A model generated the notes under the pieces. The model was not told the origin of the DNA, searched no databases, and worked only from the letters and a program-made list of their open reading frames with translations. A stretch of 64,000 bases of DNA. Origin: Tretioscincus oriximinensis. Taxonomy: Eukaryota > Chordata > Lepidosauria > Squamata > Gymnophthalmidae. The DNA is taken from contig JAJVDF010000342.1 in NCBI GenBank assembly GCA_022410635.1, forward strand, positions 1,027,059 through 1,091,058, given 5' to 3'. How positions within the stretch are numbered: position 1 is the stretch's first letter; every line of letters starts with the position of its first letter. Of the stretch, positions 12,931 through 25,459 are shown piece by piece. The position numbers and the translations under genes were made by a program.

Positions 12931-13385
12931 GACCCTCCAGCCTCAGGGTTCGGTGAGCCTTTTCTCACTGTACTGGAAGTCCCATGCATCAGTGGCAAAT
13001 ACTAGGTCTGCAGGCAGCTTCTTTATGGAAGCAGCAGCCATTTTGTGCTTATATCAGAGAACTTCAGCTATCTAACAATTCTGCGTTATCTGAGCTTTTT
13101 TTGGGTGGGTCTCAGGAGGAGAATGAAAGCTCCATTGTTGTTTGAGGTGGAGGCATCATGAAGACCCTGTAAAAACTTCGTGTTTACAGAGCCTCTGCAT
13201 CGTTGTTTAATGTCTCTTTGGTGAAGTACTTCCAAATTCATTTACATAGAAATGATAGATTCTATAGCCATAGTACCAACTTCCTAATCCTTCCAGCTTT
13301 AGAAGTCTGAATTTTTCCTAGCGTTTGGTATGTTCCTCTTTTGTCACTGGAATCTGTGAACTGTATAATGTATATATATGTTTTT
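12931..13385. other. Nothing recognised
   Basis: Mixed-composition sequence, possibly trailing repeat, with no clear element edge or gene. Confidence 0.35.
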
Positions 13386-13390
13386 TATAG

Positions 13391-13435
13391 GATGATGACG
13401 ACGACGATGAAGACGATGATGATGATGATGATGAC
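13391..13435 (+). repeat. GAT/GAC-type trinucleotide repeat (acidic if translated)
   Basis: An imperfect run of 15 GAT/GAC/GAA codons is directly preceded by a polypyrimidine-AG (...gttttttatag). One frame would read DDDDDDEDDDDDDDD then KIKQVPWK before a stop near 13481. It is most simply a microsatellite, but the splice-acceptor-like lead-in makes an exon conceivable. Confidence 0.6.
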
Positions 13436-13439
13436 AAAA

Positions 13440-14615
13440 TTAAGCAAGTACCTTGGAAGATATTATATATATATCCCTAGTATAAAAATCATAATAATCA
13501 GCTTTCCTTTAAATTATAATATGGTTCAACAATTGAAGGACATCTTTTAATTAGTTCTGTCAGTCCAACATTTAGGTTCAGTGATTCATGAGAAATGTAT
13601 CAGTGATTTTTCCTACCTCTGGACAAATTTGATTGGACTCATCACAATTAGGAAGCAGTTGTTGATACTCAACAGTAATGTCTGCCTTTAGCTCTTCCAG
13701 TGTAAGGAGTTCCCATTGTAAAATGCAGTAGGAACATATGCTAAAGAAATATAATAAAAACATACAACCAAGAAAAGAAGAAAAATTGCCAGAGTTAAAT
13801 ATTACACATAAAGTTGAAACAGTCTGTTTGGCAATATTTGGCTTGCTTTTTTAAACCTTGTTGACTAATAGCAATGTGAAAAGTGAAACCATGCAGTGTG
13901 TTCTTTGTTTTCTACAAGCACACTGAATTACTTGTGCATCTTTCTTTTCAGGTGAATTGCTTCCTTTGCAAATGAACACTTGAAACCCTTTAGAAATTCA
14001 ACTCTTTTTTTTAAGGGGAAAGGATTATGTAATAGTTTAAAAAACATTTTGGAAGGCAGCTCTATGGTTTACAAACCATTCAAAAACTATGCAACATCTT
14101 CCAGGAGTTCTAGTATCCAGAAGCAAATATTTCTCACTTTACACTGTAATCAATTTCATTTGCACTGCATGTTGATAAAACATATTCAGTGCACTAATGA
14201 TCTGGTTCACAAAAAGTACTGGCTTGCCCAATACATAGGAGCCCCAATTTCACCCCACCTAATGGAAAATTGTCACCATCAATTGTGTGACACACACATT
14301 GTCCATCTTCTAGTATTTATTAATTTCTAGCCTGCCCTTCATCCAAAAGTCCTAAAAATATAAACACAATGTTCTATCTACAGTATATTTAACATGTGAC
14401 CACAACCACCCACCTTTTCTTCTGCCTTGGAAAAACAATACTTAGAGGAAGCTACACACCTTAAGTAAAAATATATTTTAACCTGGTACTAAAACCCATA
14501 GCATTGTTATTTCTACTGAGAGGCTATTGTAGAGTCTGAAGATTGCCACAAAAAAGGGCTTCTGTAGTGTCACCTCTTCTTGAATCACTGTTAATAATGG
14601 AATTATGAGAAGAGC
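13440..14615. other. AT-rich stretch, nothing recognised
   Basis: The longest frame (116 codons, 13980-14330 plus) has no recognisable domain or codon bias and is considered chance. Confidence 0.4.
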
Positions 14616-14619
14616 TTCC

Positions 14620-14960
14620 ATTTTTGACATCAGGGGTTAGACAGGCCTATGTGGGAGAAGGCATGGTTTCAGAAATTCAGTGTCCAAGGGTTTTAGGGCT
14701 TTGCATGTCAACATCAACACTGTGAGTCAGATAGTTGGGCACAGTTGCAGTCTGCATTAGTTAATCAGCTTCATGGTTAGGCCCATGTAGGATGCATTGC
14801 AGTAGTCTAGGTTGATGGTTACTAGAGTAAGGGTCACTATAGTCAAGTCTCTATCCAGAAAAGGTCAAAGATGGTGAACCAAATGAAGTTCAAGCAATGG
14901 CATCCTTACTAATGAGACATTTGTCACTCCCTATACCCTCAGCAGTCATACCTCTTCCTT
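14620..14960 (-). mobile_element. L2-like LINE ORF2 C-terminal fragment
   Basis: The reverse complement gives a diverged LDYCNASYMGL block (around 14785-14815). This is the same SRLDYCN..LP signature seen better preserved at 22.2 kb, preceded by a match to the DSxLSTVI-type region. Stops and frame changes show it is dead. Confidence 0.6.
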
Positions 14961-16425
14961 ATCTTTTATTAGACCTGATAGGCAATGATCAAGAAGACAA
15001 TTGGTTAGCTATAAGCTGCTTATCTGCTTCCTCAGACTATAATAGTTGCAGTTAATCAAAACCAAAATAAATATACAGTGTTCCATTTCCTGCTGGAAGA
15101 CTCGAATTCCATGTCAAACCAAGTGATTTTGTTCTAGAACATCTATTGCAGTAGGCTTCTGATGGTGGCCTAAATTGATCTTTATGTCTAGGTGACATTA
15201 GCCGTTTAACCATAGAAATCTGCTGAATGGCCATTTCAGGATGGTGTGATGGCGTAGATGAAAGTCTATTGTATTTATTTATTTAATTTATTTACATTTT
15301 TATATTGTCTTATACCCGAAGGTCTCACTGTATCACTGCCACTATTACATAATCAGCACAATGATGTGGTCATGAAAGAGATTACACCTGTGCTTTTAAG
15401 ATTTGTCTACCAACTACTTTGGGTATAGTTCTAAGGTAAAGCAGGGTGTTTTGCAAGCTCTCCAAGGTCTCCAAGATCACTTGGTAGTGATCTTGTCAGT
15501 AAGTACAACAGTTCCTTTTTGACCCATCCAGCTATTTATATTGTTGTGCCAAAAAGTGAAAATTCAGTTATTTTGCATTCAGTCATAAAGGAAGTTACCA
15601 TCTGTATTTCAGTTCAAAGGCAGAAATTTTGTCTTTTACACTATATACAAAGACAGAATTATTTGCTTTAGTTTTGTGCTGCAGCGCAAACTCAAGAAAA
15701 ATTGAAACAATAAAAGAAAAATGGAAAAAAGGTAAGCCATCTAGCCATATTTTCACTGGGAAACAGTTCCAGCTTCTTATCTAGTTACCTTGATCAGGAA
15801 AACAATGCCCATTCACCCTTTCCTCAGCATATCTAAGTACAGTTCTGTAAAGGCGTGTTAAAAAAGAATTCAATGTTTTGCCTTCACAAAAAAACTTTCT
15901 GCAGATAATTTGGATTTGAAGCTAAATATTGTATGCCAGAAATGCAATCACACCTTTAGGTGTAGTCTACCAGCTATGAAAAATATTTAACTGTTATGTA
16001 GGTAAGCTATAAAAAGAGAAAAAGGATCATGGGAAAAAAGAGAGGTACAAAAGCACAGTTGGTCAAAATGTTAGATCTGAGCAGAAGACACAGGAAGCAA
16101 GCCATTTAGTCAGTAACAAGACCAGCTGGTATAGGTAAAAAGATAAAAATGATTAATAAACTTTTATGCTATATTCTGTCATATAGATATAGTTAATAGA
16201 TTTGAGTATATTGGACTTCAAACATAGAGGAAGTAAAAATATTAGAAGTATTAGAAGGAAAACTAATTGAGGCTTGTCAAGATGACTGAGTGCCATGTTC
16301 TTGATGTGCAGGCCTGATTCTTTGTAAAACATTTAGGCTACAGCCTTCAAATGCGGAAAGGCACTAAATGTGAATATTTAGTTTATTCACAGTTTTAGTA
16401 AATGTGAATATTAGTTTAACAATTG
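14961..16425. other. AT-rich stretch, nothing recognised
   Basis: A TTTATTTATTTAATTTATTTA-like A/T patch at about 15272-15300, followed by ttgtcttatacccgaaggtctcac, resembles the sequence after 29310 (atttatttatttaaaccccactgtatacctgaaggtctcag). Both are probably small SINE 3' tails on the minus strand. Nothing else recognised. Confidence 0.4.
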
Positions 16426-16428
16426 CAT

Positions 16429-16670
16429 GAATGGCTCAGTTGCTAAGGAGACTGTCTTCCATCTGGAAGATCGGGTTTCGAAGCCCTGTGTTGGATGTGG
16501 GGAGGTGTGAGCACCTTCCACCAGTCTGCAGCTCTAGCCAACTCAGCTATTTGAAAGAGATGAAAATTTATAATTTGCATATCAATTAGATAAATGAATA
16601 CCATCATTAACTTGATGGGTGAAAATTAACTATTTGAGTTGCTCTGGAAAAAGCGGGATATAAAAACTTT
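16429..16670 (+). mobile_element. tRNA-headed SINE, copy 1
   Basis: The head ATGGCTCAGTTGCTAAGGAG resembles a tRNA A-box region, and GGGTTTCGAAGCCC (about 16473-16486) resembles a B box. The unrelated body ends in GCGGGATATAAAAA, a LINE-type 3' tail, and runs directly into a CTT-rich microsatellite. It matches the copy at 18417-18690 along its whole length. The tRNA-like head would be a Pol III promoter in an active copy. Confidence 0.8.
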
Positions 16671-16795
16671 CTTCTTCCTCCTCTTCTTCCTCCTCTCCCT
16701 CTTCTTCCTCCTCTTCTTCTTCCTCTTCTTCCTCCTCTTCCTCATCCACTTCTTCTTCCTCTTGCTTTTTCTTTTTCTTTTTATTCTTCTTCTTC
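16666..16795. repeat. CTT/CTC-rich polypyrimidine microsatellite
   Basis: About 130 bases of almost pure C/T in TTCTTCCTCC-type units follow the tail of the SINE immediately to its left. It probably grew from the SINE tail; the second SINE copy also runs into a pyrimidine tract. Confidence 0.9.
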
Positions 16796-16799
16796 TGAA

Positions 16800-17495
16800 C
16801 AAATGGGTAGAATGACCTGGAGGTGCATCTGTCGATGCTGAGCTTTAACTACTCAAAACATCTCTAGTAGACATATGCTTTCCACTTCATGAGGAAAAAC
16901 TATCAGGAACAAACTTGCATCACATTAAATGTTAGCTGCATGGTGGAAAGTGGGTGGGTAAGGAATTTATCACTTTTTCTTATGAATACTTCTTTTGATG
17001 GCCCATTAAATGCTTAAATTAGGCCTGAGAGTCTGATCTGCTTGATGGACAGCTGAGAAGGGCATAGTTCAAATTCCTTTGAACAGAGGGAAACTGAAAT
17101 CAAAGGATTACCATGCAGGAAGCAAATCCATGCTTACAATAACACATTTCAATATGAATCTGATTATTTTCCACACTTTATAAATAAGCAAGATAAACAT
17201 GAACATCATGCTTATAATCTTCTCTGTAGCAAGAAATTATTATAGGATACAGAAACCAGACTTTAAATGAGACCTTTTAAAATATCCTGTGAAGACAATT
17301 CTGCCATGGTGCAATTGGCAAGACTATTTAGACACACGAGGAAAAAAAGAAGATATACATAAATCAGTTAAAAACCAGCTGTCACATTAATTTCATATTT
17401 GCACTGACTGAACTGCTGAAAGCTAGATTCTGAAATCGGTAATGGATGGGTTAAATGAGGTTAAAACAAAACAATCAAAACAAAAACTAATCAAA
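16800..17495. other. Nothing recognised
   Basis: AT-rich DNA without repeats or coding signal that could be supported. Confidence 0.4.
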
Positions 17496-17502
17496 AACTA
17501 AT

Positions 17503-17590
17503 TTCAAGAGGTTCACTTAGAGCATCTGTTCTGAACAATTACGGTTCCAGGTTCTATTCTCAGCCATCCCCTCAGTGAAAGAAAGGGCAA
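17503..17590 (+). mobile_element. tRNA-related SINE head fragment
   Basis: TTAGAGCATCTGTTCTGAAC and GGTTCCAGGTTCTATTCTCA resemble the tRNA-like head and B box of a second SINE type (TAGAGCATCTGC... GGTTCAATCCC). Only the head is recognised; the body is lost or too diverged. Confidence 0.5.
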
Positions 17591-18410
17591 ACAATGCTTG
17601 TTTAAGGCTAACACTCCCCCCCAAAAGGAAATGAGTGCTGAATATTTAATGGAAGTGTTAAACAGAAAGTTTCAGCATTATAATACCAGCATTGAGCTGC
17701 ACCTGCTAAATTTTCTCTTTGATATATGCATGAAAGATGCAGATTTTTTCTTTCATAACCCTTACCAGAACTGAAGATTGCCTAAGATTCTGGCAAACTT
17801 CAATTGATATCACTAACCAAGAATACTTCCATGTCTGACTGGATTGTCAGCTCCAACCTTTTCAAGATAACGACATTTTTAATATAGTGATAAACAGTAT
17901 ACTCTGGGAACATCCGGGACAGACTACTATAATGCTCCTACATGGAGATACATTTAATAATAGTCTGGAATCTAGAAGATGTTGATGGATGTTTTTGGTT
18001 GAATATACACTATGTCAATCTCAAAAGATCAACACTAATTACTAATTTACTATGTGACTGATTCAAGATGTTTATATGTATAAAATCCTAATTTGGATTT
18101 CAAATATCTGAAAGAATGTATTTTTACCTATAGATCTATCTTTTTTGATCATGCTATTCTACAACCCCCAGAAGTATGAGTCATTGTGGCACATAAGGGA
18201 GTACTTTCTCTGATGGCTCCTAGGCCTTAAAAAAAATCCTCAGTAGAGAAATGCTAAGTAGCAGTATCATATGGATTCTAGTACCTGGTTAAAACCTATC
18301 TCTTCAGCCTAATGAATAGAAATAACATTTAAACCATACACAGTAAAGATTATGTTGGCTTTCCAAGAATTGTTGGGATCTCCCACTTTTTTTTAGGCAA
18401 GTGCAGTGCA
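17591..18410. other. Nothing recognised
   Basis: AT-rich DNA without supported features. Confidence 0.4.
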
Positions 18411-18416
18411 GGCACA

Positions 18417-18690
18417 AATGGCTCAGTCACTAAGGAGACGGTCTCTCATCTGGGAGATCGGGTTTTGAAGCCCTGTGTTGAATGTAGGGAGGGGTGAGAA
18501 CCTTCTACTAACCTATAGCTCTAGCTAGCCCAGCTATTCGAAAGCAAGAATTGCAAGAAATTGTAACTGACTGCAAGTAGATAAATGAGAACCACCACAG
18601 CCTGGCAGGGAAGATAAGCCTCTGGGAGAAAAATACCCTTGTAAGCTGTTTTGAGTCCCTTTGGGTGAGAAAAGTGGGGTATAAAAACCC
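18417..18690 (+). mobile_element. tRNA-headed SINE, copy 2
   Basis: Full-length relative of the SINE at 16429: AATGGCTCAGTCACTAAGGAG head, GGGTTTTGAAGCCC B-box region, and a body with TAGATAAATGAGAACCACCA. The 3' part is TTTTGAGTCCCTTTGGGTGA followed by GTGGGGTATAAAAA. The 3' part is of the kind SINEs share with partner LINEs. A C/T-rich tract follows to about 18750. Confidence 0.8.
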
Positions 18691-18750
18691 AGTTCTCCCC
18701 CTCCCCTTCTTCCCCATCTCCTTTCTCTCTTTCCTCTTTTCTCTTCTTCC

Positions 18751-20895
18751 AGAAAAATGGAATATGGAAGCTTTTGTGTGCTCTTTTAATGTCAGTTAAC
18801 TAAATATGAAACTACGCAGCCTTTGTGGGTACCTCCAGTTAGGATGGCGCATATTAGCAAGTGATGTGACTTCCTCTGTAGCACACTGCAGTGCATGAGA
18901 GAGATCTCTGGTTGTTCAGAAAGACTGATAGTGTTACAGGCTACAACACTTTGGTCATTCAGATCCACTATCTGCACACAAAGGTCCCTATATAGAATGA
19001 AACATTTTATTAGGTATTAATTTAATTATAGGCTTGTGTTTTTCGGCTTGCAACTTCAATTTATTAAGCTGCTAGTCCATTGCAGTCAATAATGCAACTT
19101 ATAAACAGGCAGGAAAAATTATCAAGGACACTGAACTGTATTTTCTTGCATGGGCCCTCAAATACAATATTTTTGCTAAAACAAAAATGGATTTATAGTA
19201 CCTATTTCTTTGCAGAAGAAAACTCAACTTACCTGGTTTCTAGGGAGCTTGTTTTGTCCTTACATGTCAGTACTCAAAATGTAAGCAAAAATAGTTGTGT
19301 TTCTCTTTGGAAGGCTCTGTTTTAGAGCTGGTGGTCTCTGGAGATCCTGGCAATAGTAGCCAGCAAGGACAAAGAAATGCTTAAATAAGATTCATTTAAC
19401 TTCACTTGTGACCTTAATCTCACAAAAATGTCCGTATTGTGAGTAGATTTTTATTTTGAAAGTGTTCATATCCATAGTATGAGTTCAGGCTGAAGTAATC
19501 TCATTTCCTTTACAATATGAATGCAAATGGAGGTAGTGCCACATTCCTTCCACTGCAGAATTGGACAATCAATTTACTATACCAGTTGCTTCACCCCTAG
19601 AATGTGTTTGGCAAAGTATCAATCAAACCTATTTTTTTTTCAAACCTGGATCATGTGATAGTGGTAAGGACCAGCATTATAATATCAGTTTGGATTTACT
19701 TCCAAGTTGGCAGGTGCACATAATGGCTTGTAAGTTATAAACCTGACCTTTAATTCACAAACACCCTGGTGATAATTCACTCCTAATACAGTGATAATTT
19801 TGCCAGTATTGTCTCCCTGCTTTCTTTAAAACTCCCACAAAGCATTGGCCTTCCACAAGGTAAAACAAAACAAAAATCCAATGCTGCTGAGTCTAGGCTC
19901 CTACGAATATTTTATTCCTTTTTTCTGAATCACATCTGCTACCTCTACTCACATGAACTGTCTGGGATTTTTATGGCATAGGAATCAGACATAAACTGTT
20001 GCAACAACAGTATACATAGAAAGGATTCTACTGTTTGTTTTGAGATAGTTCATAAAAATATTCAGGTAATGGGAGGTAGCTAAGTAGGTTAAATAATTAG
20101 TTTTAAAATCAAATTGTGTTTATTATTTAATCTTTCATTAAGTCAGTGCCAGTGACTTTAGGGCAGTGATCTTCAGTTATTTTAAAATGTTACTTTGGAA
20201 AAGAAGTAAAGAAACCCTTCACTGTGAAAGGCATGTAAACTTATTAACACTCTGCTGGCTGTTCCTTAGTCATCTAGTTTCACAAATATAAGAAATCAGC
20301 TTACTCAAGAGTTTCTTTTTCAGCTAGAAACAACCCAGGTCCAGGTTCACCAATTCCAATTACATGCCCTTCCAACACCTTACTCATCATCTTTAATTTT
20401 TATTAAATACAAAGATCAAAAAGGTTCTGGGCTGACTTAGTCAGGTCTGCCATGGGCACAAACTTCTTTTTTCTGCTTTCCAAATCTCTGGTGCTTTCAT
20501 CCTTTTTTGCTGTTTTTCCTTGCTTTCTGTGTTGCCTATTATGCATTTGTGAGTACTCAGGTCTGAAAAAATGCTTTGGCTGATTATAAAGGCAATGCTT
20601 CACCAAACATATTAGAAAGATAAAACAACTGGCATAGGACATTTATCCCCAAACACTACTATATATACATATATATGCTTTTTTACCACATATAATTAAA
20701 TACATCTAAGAGAGCTGACTATCAATAAAACAGAAAAGAAAACATAAAAAGATATGATAACATAATTGGGTACAGGAAGATGTCAAAAGAGAGATCAAGG
20801 GGGAACATCTCATTAATGAGTAATCACTACATTATACAAGCATTTTTTAAAAAGGAGAAAACATCTAAATTGTGTGTTCTAAGAATTGTTGAGGA
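18751..20895. other. AT-rich stretch, nothing recognised
   Basis: No repeats with clear edges and no coding frame with domain features. Frames of 61-81 codons are at chance length. Confidence 0.4.
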
Positions 20896-20899
20896 AGGA

Positions 20900-21135
20900 C
20901 ATTCCTACACGCCTGCATAGCATTAAGGCAGAATTATACAAGTTCATGGACAGTAAGGACATAACCAGCTACTAGGATGGATTTCTTGATCCTGGGGGAT
21001 GGAGTATTAGGCAGTATTCCTGAAATACCATTAGCAGAGTGTTGAGAACAAGTGAAGATTTTGCCTTCTTCTGTTTCAGAATCACAGATGTTATTGGTGG
21101 GCCACTGTGTGAGACAAAAATATTTAAAGTCTGTA
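20900..21135 (+). mobile_element. Strongly diverged CR1 3' end
   Basis: It follows the same block order as the CR1 3' ends at 5.5 and 55.3 kb (TTCATGGACA, ACTAGGATGGAT, GGATGGAG, CCTGAAATACCATT, TTTGCCTTCTTCTGTT, GTGGGCCACTGTGTGA) with many substitutions. It is therefore an old copy. Confidence 0.65.
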
Positions 21136-21943
21136 GAAGGAAGAGAAGGAGAGGGCTGTATAGCTGCTTTACAATTCTTCTGAAATCTTATCTTTTGAAA
21201 GGAATTGTTTACTTCTTGTTCTCACTGAGTGGGTGAGTTTATACTTCACTTTCTTAATTATATTGTCAGATAGGTCATTGGACTGACTAGCAGAAAAATA
21301 TAATTCTTCTAAACCTGGACATGGTAGCCAAATAGCCATCTATTTGACCTGGTAACGAAAAATGATCTCTTCAGGAAAACTTTTGTTGTTGGTGCAGCCT
21401 GGATAGGTTTCTGCCTGTTTTCCTAACAACTACATTTATCAGGAGGGTATTGGAGTAACTGATTGGTAGAAAAGTAGAATCCAAATAAAATCCAACCACT
21501 TGGTTGACTCCTAAAAGAATGTTCATTTCCTGAACCTTTCATTCCTTTTTTTATTAAGTGTGAACAAACTTTATATAGACTTGGATAATTATTCTATTTT
21601 ATCCAAGAAAAAATGTGGATTGGAACTTTGTTAGAAATGTATGCATCCAGAAAGATATGTAAACGTGGATGCAGTTATAAGCTATGGATTTACATATCAG
21701 TCTTGTTGACAAGATTCAACAAAAAGTTTTTTTCCACAAAATGAAAAAGGAATTTGCAAAATTCCAAGGCAGATTCTTTTCCTTAGAAGAAACATACTCT
21801 TTGACAATAAATAATAATAAAGTATTTTGTTCACTATAATGAAATAAAACTAAAAGTAAACAAAACAGAAGCCCAAAGTCCAACTAAGTAAAGCTCTGCA
21901 GTTCTTCCTATTTTGAAAAGAATCCTTCATTCTAGGAGCTGTA
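21136..21943. other. Nothing recognised
   Basis: AT-rich sequence with no supported feature. Confidence 0.4.
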
Positions 21944-22470
21944 TTATCTTTCAGAGAAAAATGTTGTTCTCTCATAGCTGATGGTTACTTTTGTGGATGA
22001 CTGGTGGCAAACAAAAGTGGAACGATTTTTATTTATGTCTTCATAAACTAATGTCCTTGAGTTTGATAATGTCCTAGCATAACCTATTGTCCAAGAGACA
22101 TGAGTTTGGGCTTGATAGCAAATAAGCAGCCACTGCATATCTTTTAGGACCTGTGTAATTTGTGTCCAGTCAGAAACATCTGTCAAAAGTCGGGCTGTTA
22201 CATTCAGTAGTTCTAGCTTCTGGACTGTTTTCAAGGGTAGCCTCACATAGACTGCATTACAGTGGTCAAGTCTGGAGGTTACTAGAGCATGGATTACTGT
22301 GGACAAATTATTGCTATCCAGGAATGGCCCAAGCTGGGGGACCAAAATGAGATAGAGGTACCTGGCTGTCACTGCTATGTGAGCCTCAAGTGACAGAAAC
22401 AAATCCAAAAGCACCTCCAGATCACTGATCTGATTTTTCTGGGGCAAAATCACTCCCATCAAGAAGTGAG
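21944..22470 (-). mobile_element. L2-like LINE ORF2 C-terminus, open frame retained
   Basis: A 172-codon minus frame retains the L2-type C-terminal pattern: SRLDHCNAVYVRLPLKTVQK, then VTARLLTDVSDWTQITQVLK and MQWLLICYQAQ. Known L2 proteins have SRLDYCN, ARLLTG and LHWLPI at these places. The first methionine is not the true start, because the real protein is much longer upstream. The end after about codon 130 looks non-homologous. It faces the fragment at 22580-23000, which is on the other strand. Confidence 0.75.
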
Positions 22471-22579
22471 TACCTCTTAACTTCCTGGACTAAGCCTCAA
22501 TTTGGTGCTCCACATCAAGTCTATCACTGTCTCCAGGCAATAGTCAAGCACTTCGACTGCCCCACCTGATTCAGATGGA

Positions 22580-23000
22580 ATGGAGAAGTTGGGTGTCACC
22601 AGCATACTGGTGGCAGCTCACTCTAAAACTCCTTATGACCTCACCCAATGGCTTCATATAGATGTTAAGGGGCATGAAAGACTGACCAGTAAAGATAGCA
22701 TAAGTTTTGACTCTCATATTCAACTCATTTTTCAACAATTAATTAATTTGGAGATTAGCTTCATTTTAATCAGTGCAACAGCTAGGGTGCTCACTGGCAC
22801 ACCTGGCCAGACACATGTCACACTGAAGCTAAATGAACTGCACTGGCTGCTCACATGCTACTCAGTTCAGCCCAAGGTATTAATGTTGATGTATAAGACC
22901 CTAAATGGTTTGGAGCCCAAAGACCTAAAGGGGACCTGTCCACATCCTAAGATTGTATGGTGGAGACCTCTTGATATTCCCACAGTCTTCAGTAGTTAAA
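22580..23000 (+). mobile_element. Second L2-like fragment, opposite orientation
   Basis: The plus frame reads ATARVLTGTPGQTHVTLKL, then LNELHWLLTCYSVQ, LMYKTLNGLEPKDLKG. This is the same C-terminal region of L2 ORF2 as the minus-strand piece just to the left. The stretch 22500-22680 before it resembles LINE/SINE 3' sequence read in the other direction, so the junction lies near 22690-22780. It may be two insertions or one broken by an inversion. Confidence 0.7.
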
Positions 23001-25455
23001 AGAGTATGAACCCATAGAAGGGGATTCTTAACAATATCCTCCAGGTTACAGAATGAACTCCCCTCAGAAGTTTGTCAGGCACCCATACTCTACGTTAGAG
23101 TGTGGTTTGTGGTTCCTTAACTTTCCCTTTCTCCTGGTTTGATTTATAGTGACGTAGATGTGGAGGTGCTAATTAGAGTTTATAACTGTATTGCTAGGGG
23201 GCTGTAACCACTTTGAATCTTTGACTGAGTATACTGCTAATGCTGATGTTGCTATTGTATCTGCCTTATTTGCATAATAAAAACTGTTTTCTGAAGACAG
23301 GTATCTGAGACTTCACTGGGATGGAGAGATATGAAGTTTCATTCCTAACACTCTATGTATATACAACTGGTGAAGATGTATGTATTTACCTTGGTTTTGG
23401 CTTAGCTTATAACATTCTGTCCAATTCAGCACTGTCATTGTTCTTTAAACTTTACATTTCAGCTGCTTTTATAACTACTTTATTTAAATCTGACCTGAGA
23501 TCCTCAGATGTAGGGCAAAATATGTACACGTAGAGAGGGTGATAAATACATACAGACATGCATAAATACAAGTAAATAATACTTGTTTTGAAATAGTCAA
23601 ACACTGCAGGTGGAGAAATCTATTTTGATGAAGATATTCTCAGATTCAAAAAATTTTTTCCTTTTTCCTTTTTCTTTCCATTTTCATCCAAATATCTTCT
23701 TAGTTGATTAGCTATGGAACATGAATTATTTTAATTTTACAGAGAAGAAAAGGAAGACTATCCTGCTGGTGGCCCATAATATCATCCAACAAAACGCAGA
23801 AGAATTGCTATGCTGATTCTTGTTTCTCTTTTCTTCTGCTTCACTGTTCATTTGAATGCCTCTGATGTTCCAGTATTTAATTGGACCTTTCTTGGGGGTC
23901 TTTATTCATAGCTACTATATTACTGTGTTATACATATAGGAGGGAGTTATTTTGTGACCTGGTAATTTTCTCCTCTCCAGGTCCCACTCAGTAGCTACTC
24001 TACTTTTCTATTGATGAAGCTCGAAAGTAAATGTTCACTCCTGGGGTCTCTTTCAATTGATTTTTTCAGAGCTGTGATTGATCTTTCTCCCACTTGGGGT
24101 AGTAATGTGTATGCATGACTGAAATTCTTTGAAGTACACATTTAGTACCAAAACCTGAGAAAATGCAGCCTTAAAATCCAATTACTTTCCTGCCCAAGCC
24201 TCCTGTGGAGAGCACTATATTCTTAAAGTTCTATAACTTTCCGCCCATTCCCATGGTGTTGTCACTGTAGTTAGGGACAAGATGGACCAAACAGAATATG
24301 CTTCTCAAGTAACAGAAAGGTTACAGGAGAAGCACAATGAGTTGTCAAATTGTGTGGTTCAATTCACATTTCCTTTGGCAGCAACCATTTTTCTGTAAGC
24401 GTAACTGTTGGAGAAACAACGACTACTTATACAAGATCAATGTAATGGCTAAAGAAAGTGTTTCAACAGAGTATAGAGCTTGGCTTACCTATTCTTTCTC
24501 TAAGCAATTGCTGCAATCTCTTGGTTTTTTTCCTTTTCTTTCTTTTTTATAATAATAAAGTCTTGTTATATGGCTTTCAGTGAAGATTTTTTGAAAGCTG
24601 TTTTAATGGGAGGAGGGGAAGAGAAGAGAGAAGAACTATGATTTTGTAAGTTATGGATTCTACTAACACCAGCATTCTACTTGATAATAAACAACATAGT
24701 ACCATATATGCATGAGGAGAAGGTTTCCCTGTAATAATCCAAAGAACAATTTGCATGATTGTGATCAAAACTGGTTTGATGTTGCTCATGTGGTATGTCC
24801 CACTTTTTACTCTTCATGACAGATAATTGCACTAAGGGTGTTTTTAATTTAGATTATATCTTGGAATAGGGACCTCTTATCCATATGCTAGTACATACCT
24901 AATGCAGGGCTCTGGATTATCATGTGTATAGCAAGTCTCTATTTTAAATTAAATATTCTGTGCAGAAAGGACCTCTGTAAGCAAGCTGGCACTCAGGCTA
25001 CTTTAAAGCAGTAAATTACATTCTAAGATCAGGTTACTTTGTCTACAAGATCGACTTTGAACGTTCATGGTATGTAAGGAGAAAATGGTCAATGTGACAC
25101 CCCAAATGCTGTCTCAACATGGCCACTGTTTTCAAATGAATGTGGCTATCTGTAAAAGTGGAATTGGCTAATGCCATTTACGTTTTGCCTTGTTGGTTAT
25201 GTTATTCTCTGTTTTATCCTAATGATTACTCTGTGAAGCAAGGGCTTATTCTATTACATGTTTCACTTAGGTATTCTTAATTTAATTAGTACATTTCCCT
25301 TTTTTGCTGCCATTAATTTTATTTGCATTATGAATTTAAAACTTATTCATGTTTTCTGCTTTGTGAATTACTACTTTCTAAAACTCTATTAATTCCATTT
25401 CATTGCTGATTTCTACTACCATGTTTTGTTTCTTTCACAAATAAATTGTTTCAAT
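23001..25455. other. AT-rich stretch, nothing recognised
   Basis: No supported gene or repeat. Possible old LINE 3' UTR up to about 23290. Confidence 0.4.
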
Positions 25456-25459
25456 TTTT

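Noticed and set aside
16429..16490. tRNA gene candidate at the SINE head
   Set aside because: A and B boxes are present, but there is no complete cloverleaf. The same sequence recurs at 18417 with the same non-tRNA body, so it is a SINE.
22162..22350. Plus frame of 62 codons
   Set aside because: Antisense to the L2 ORF2 fragment.
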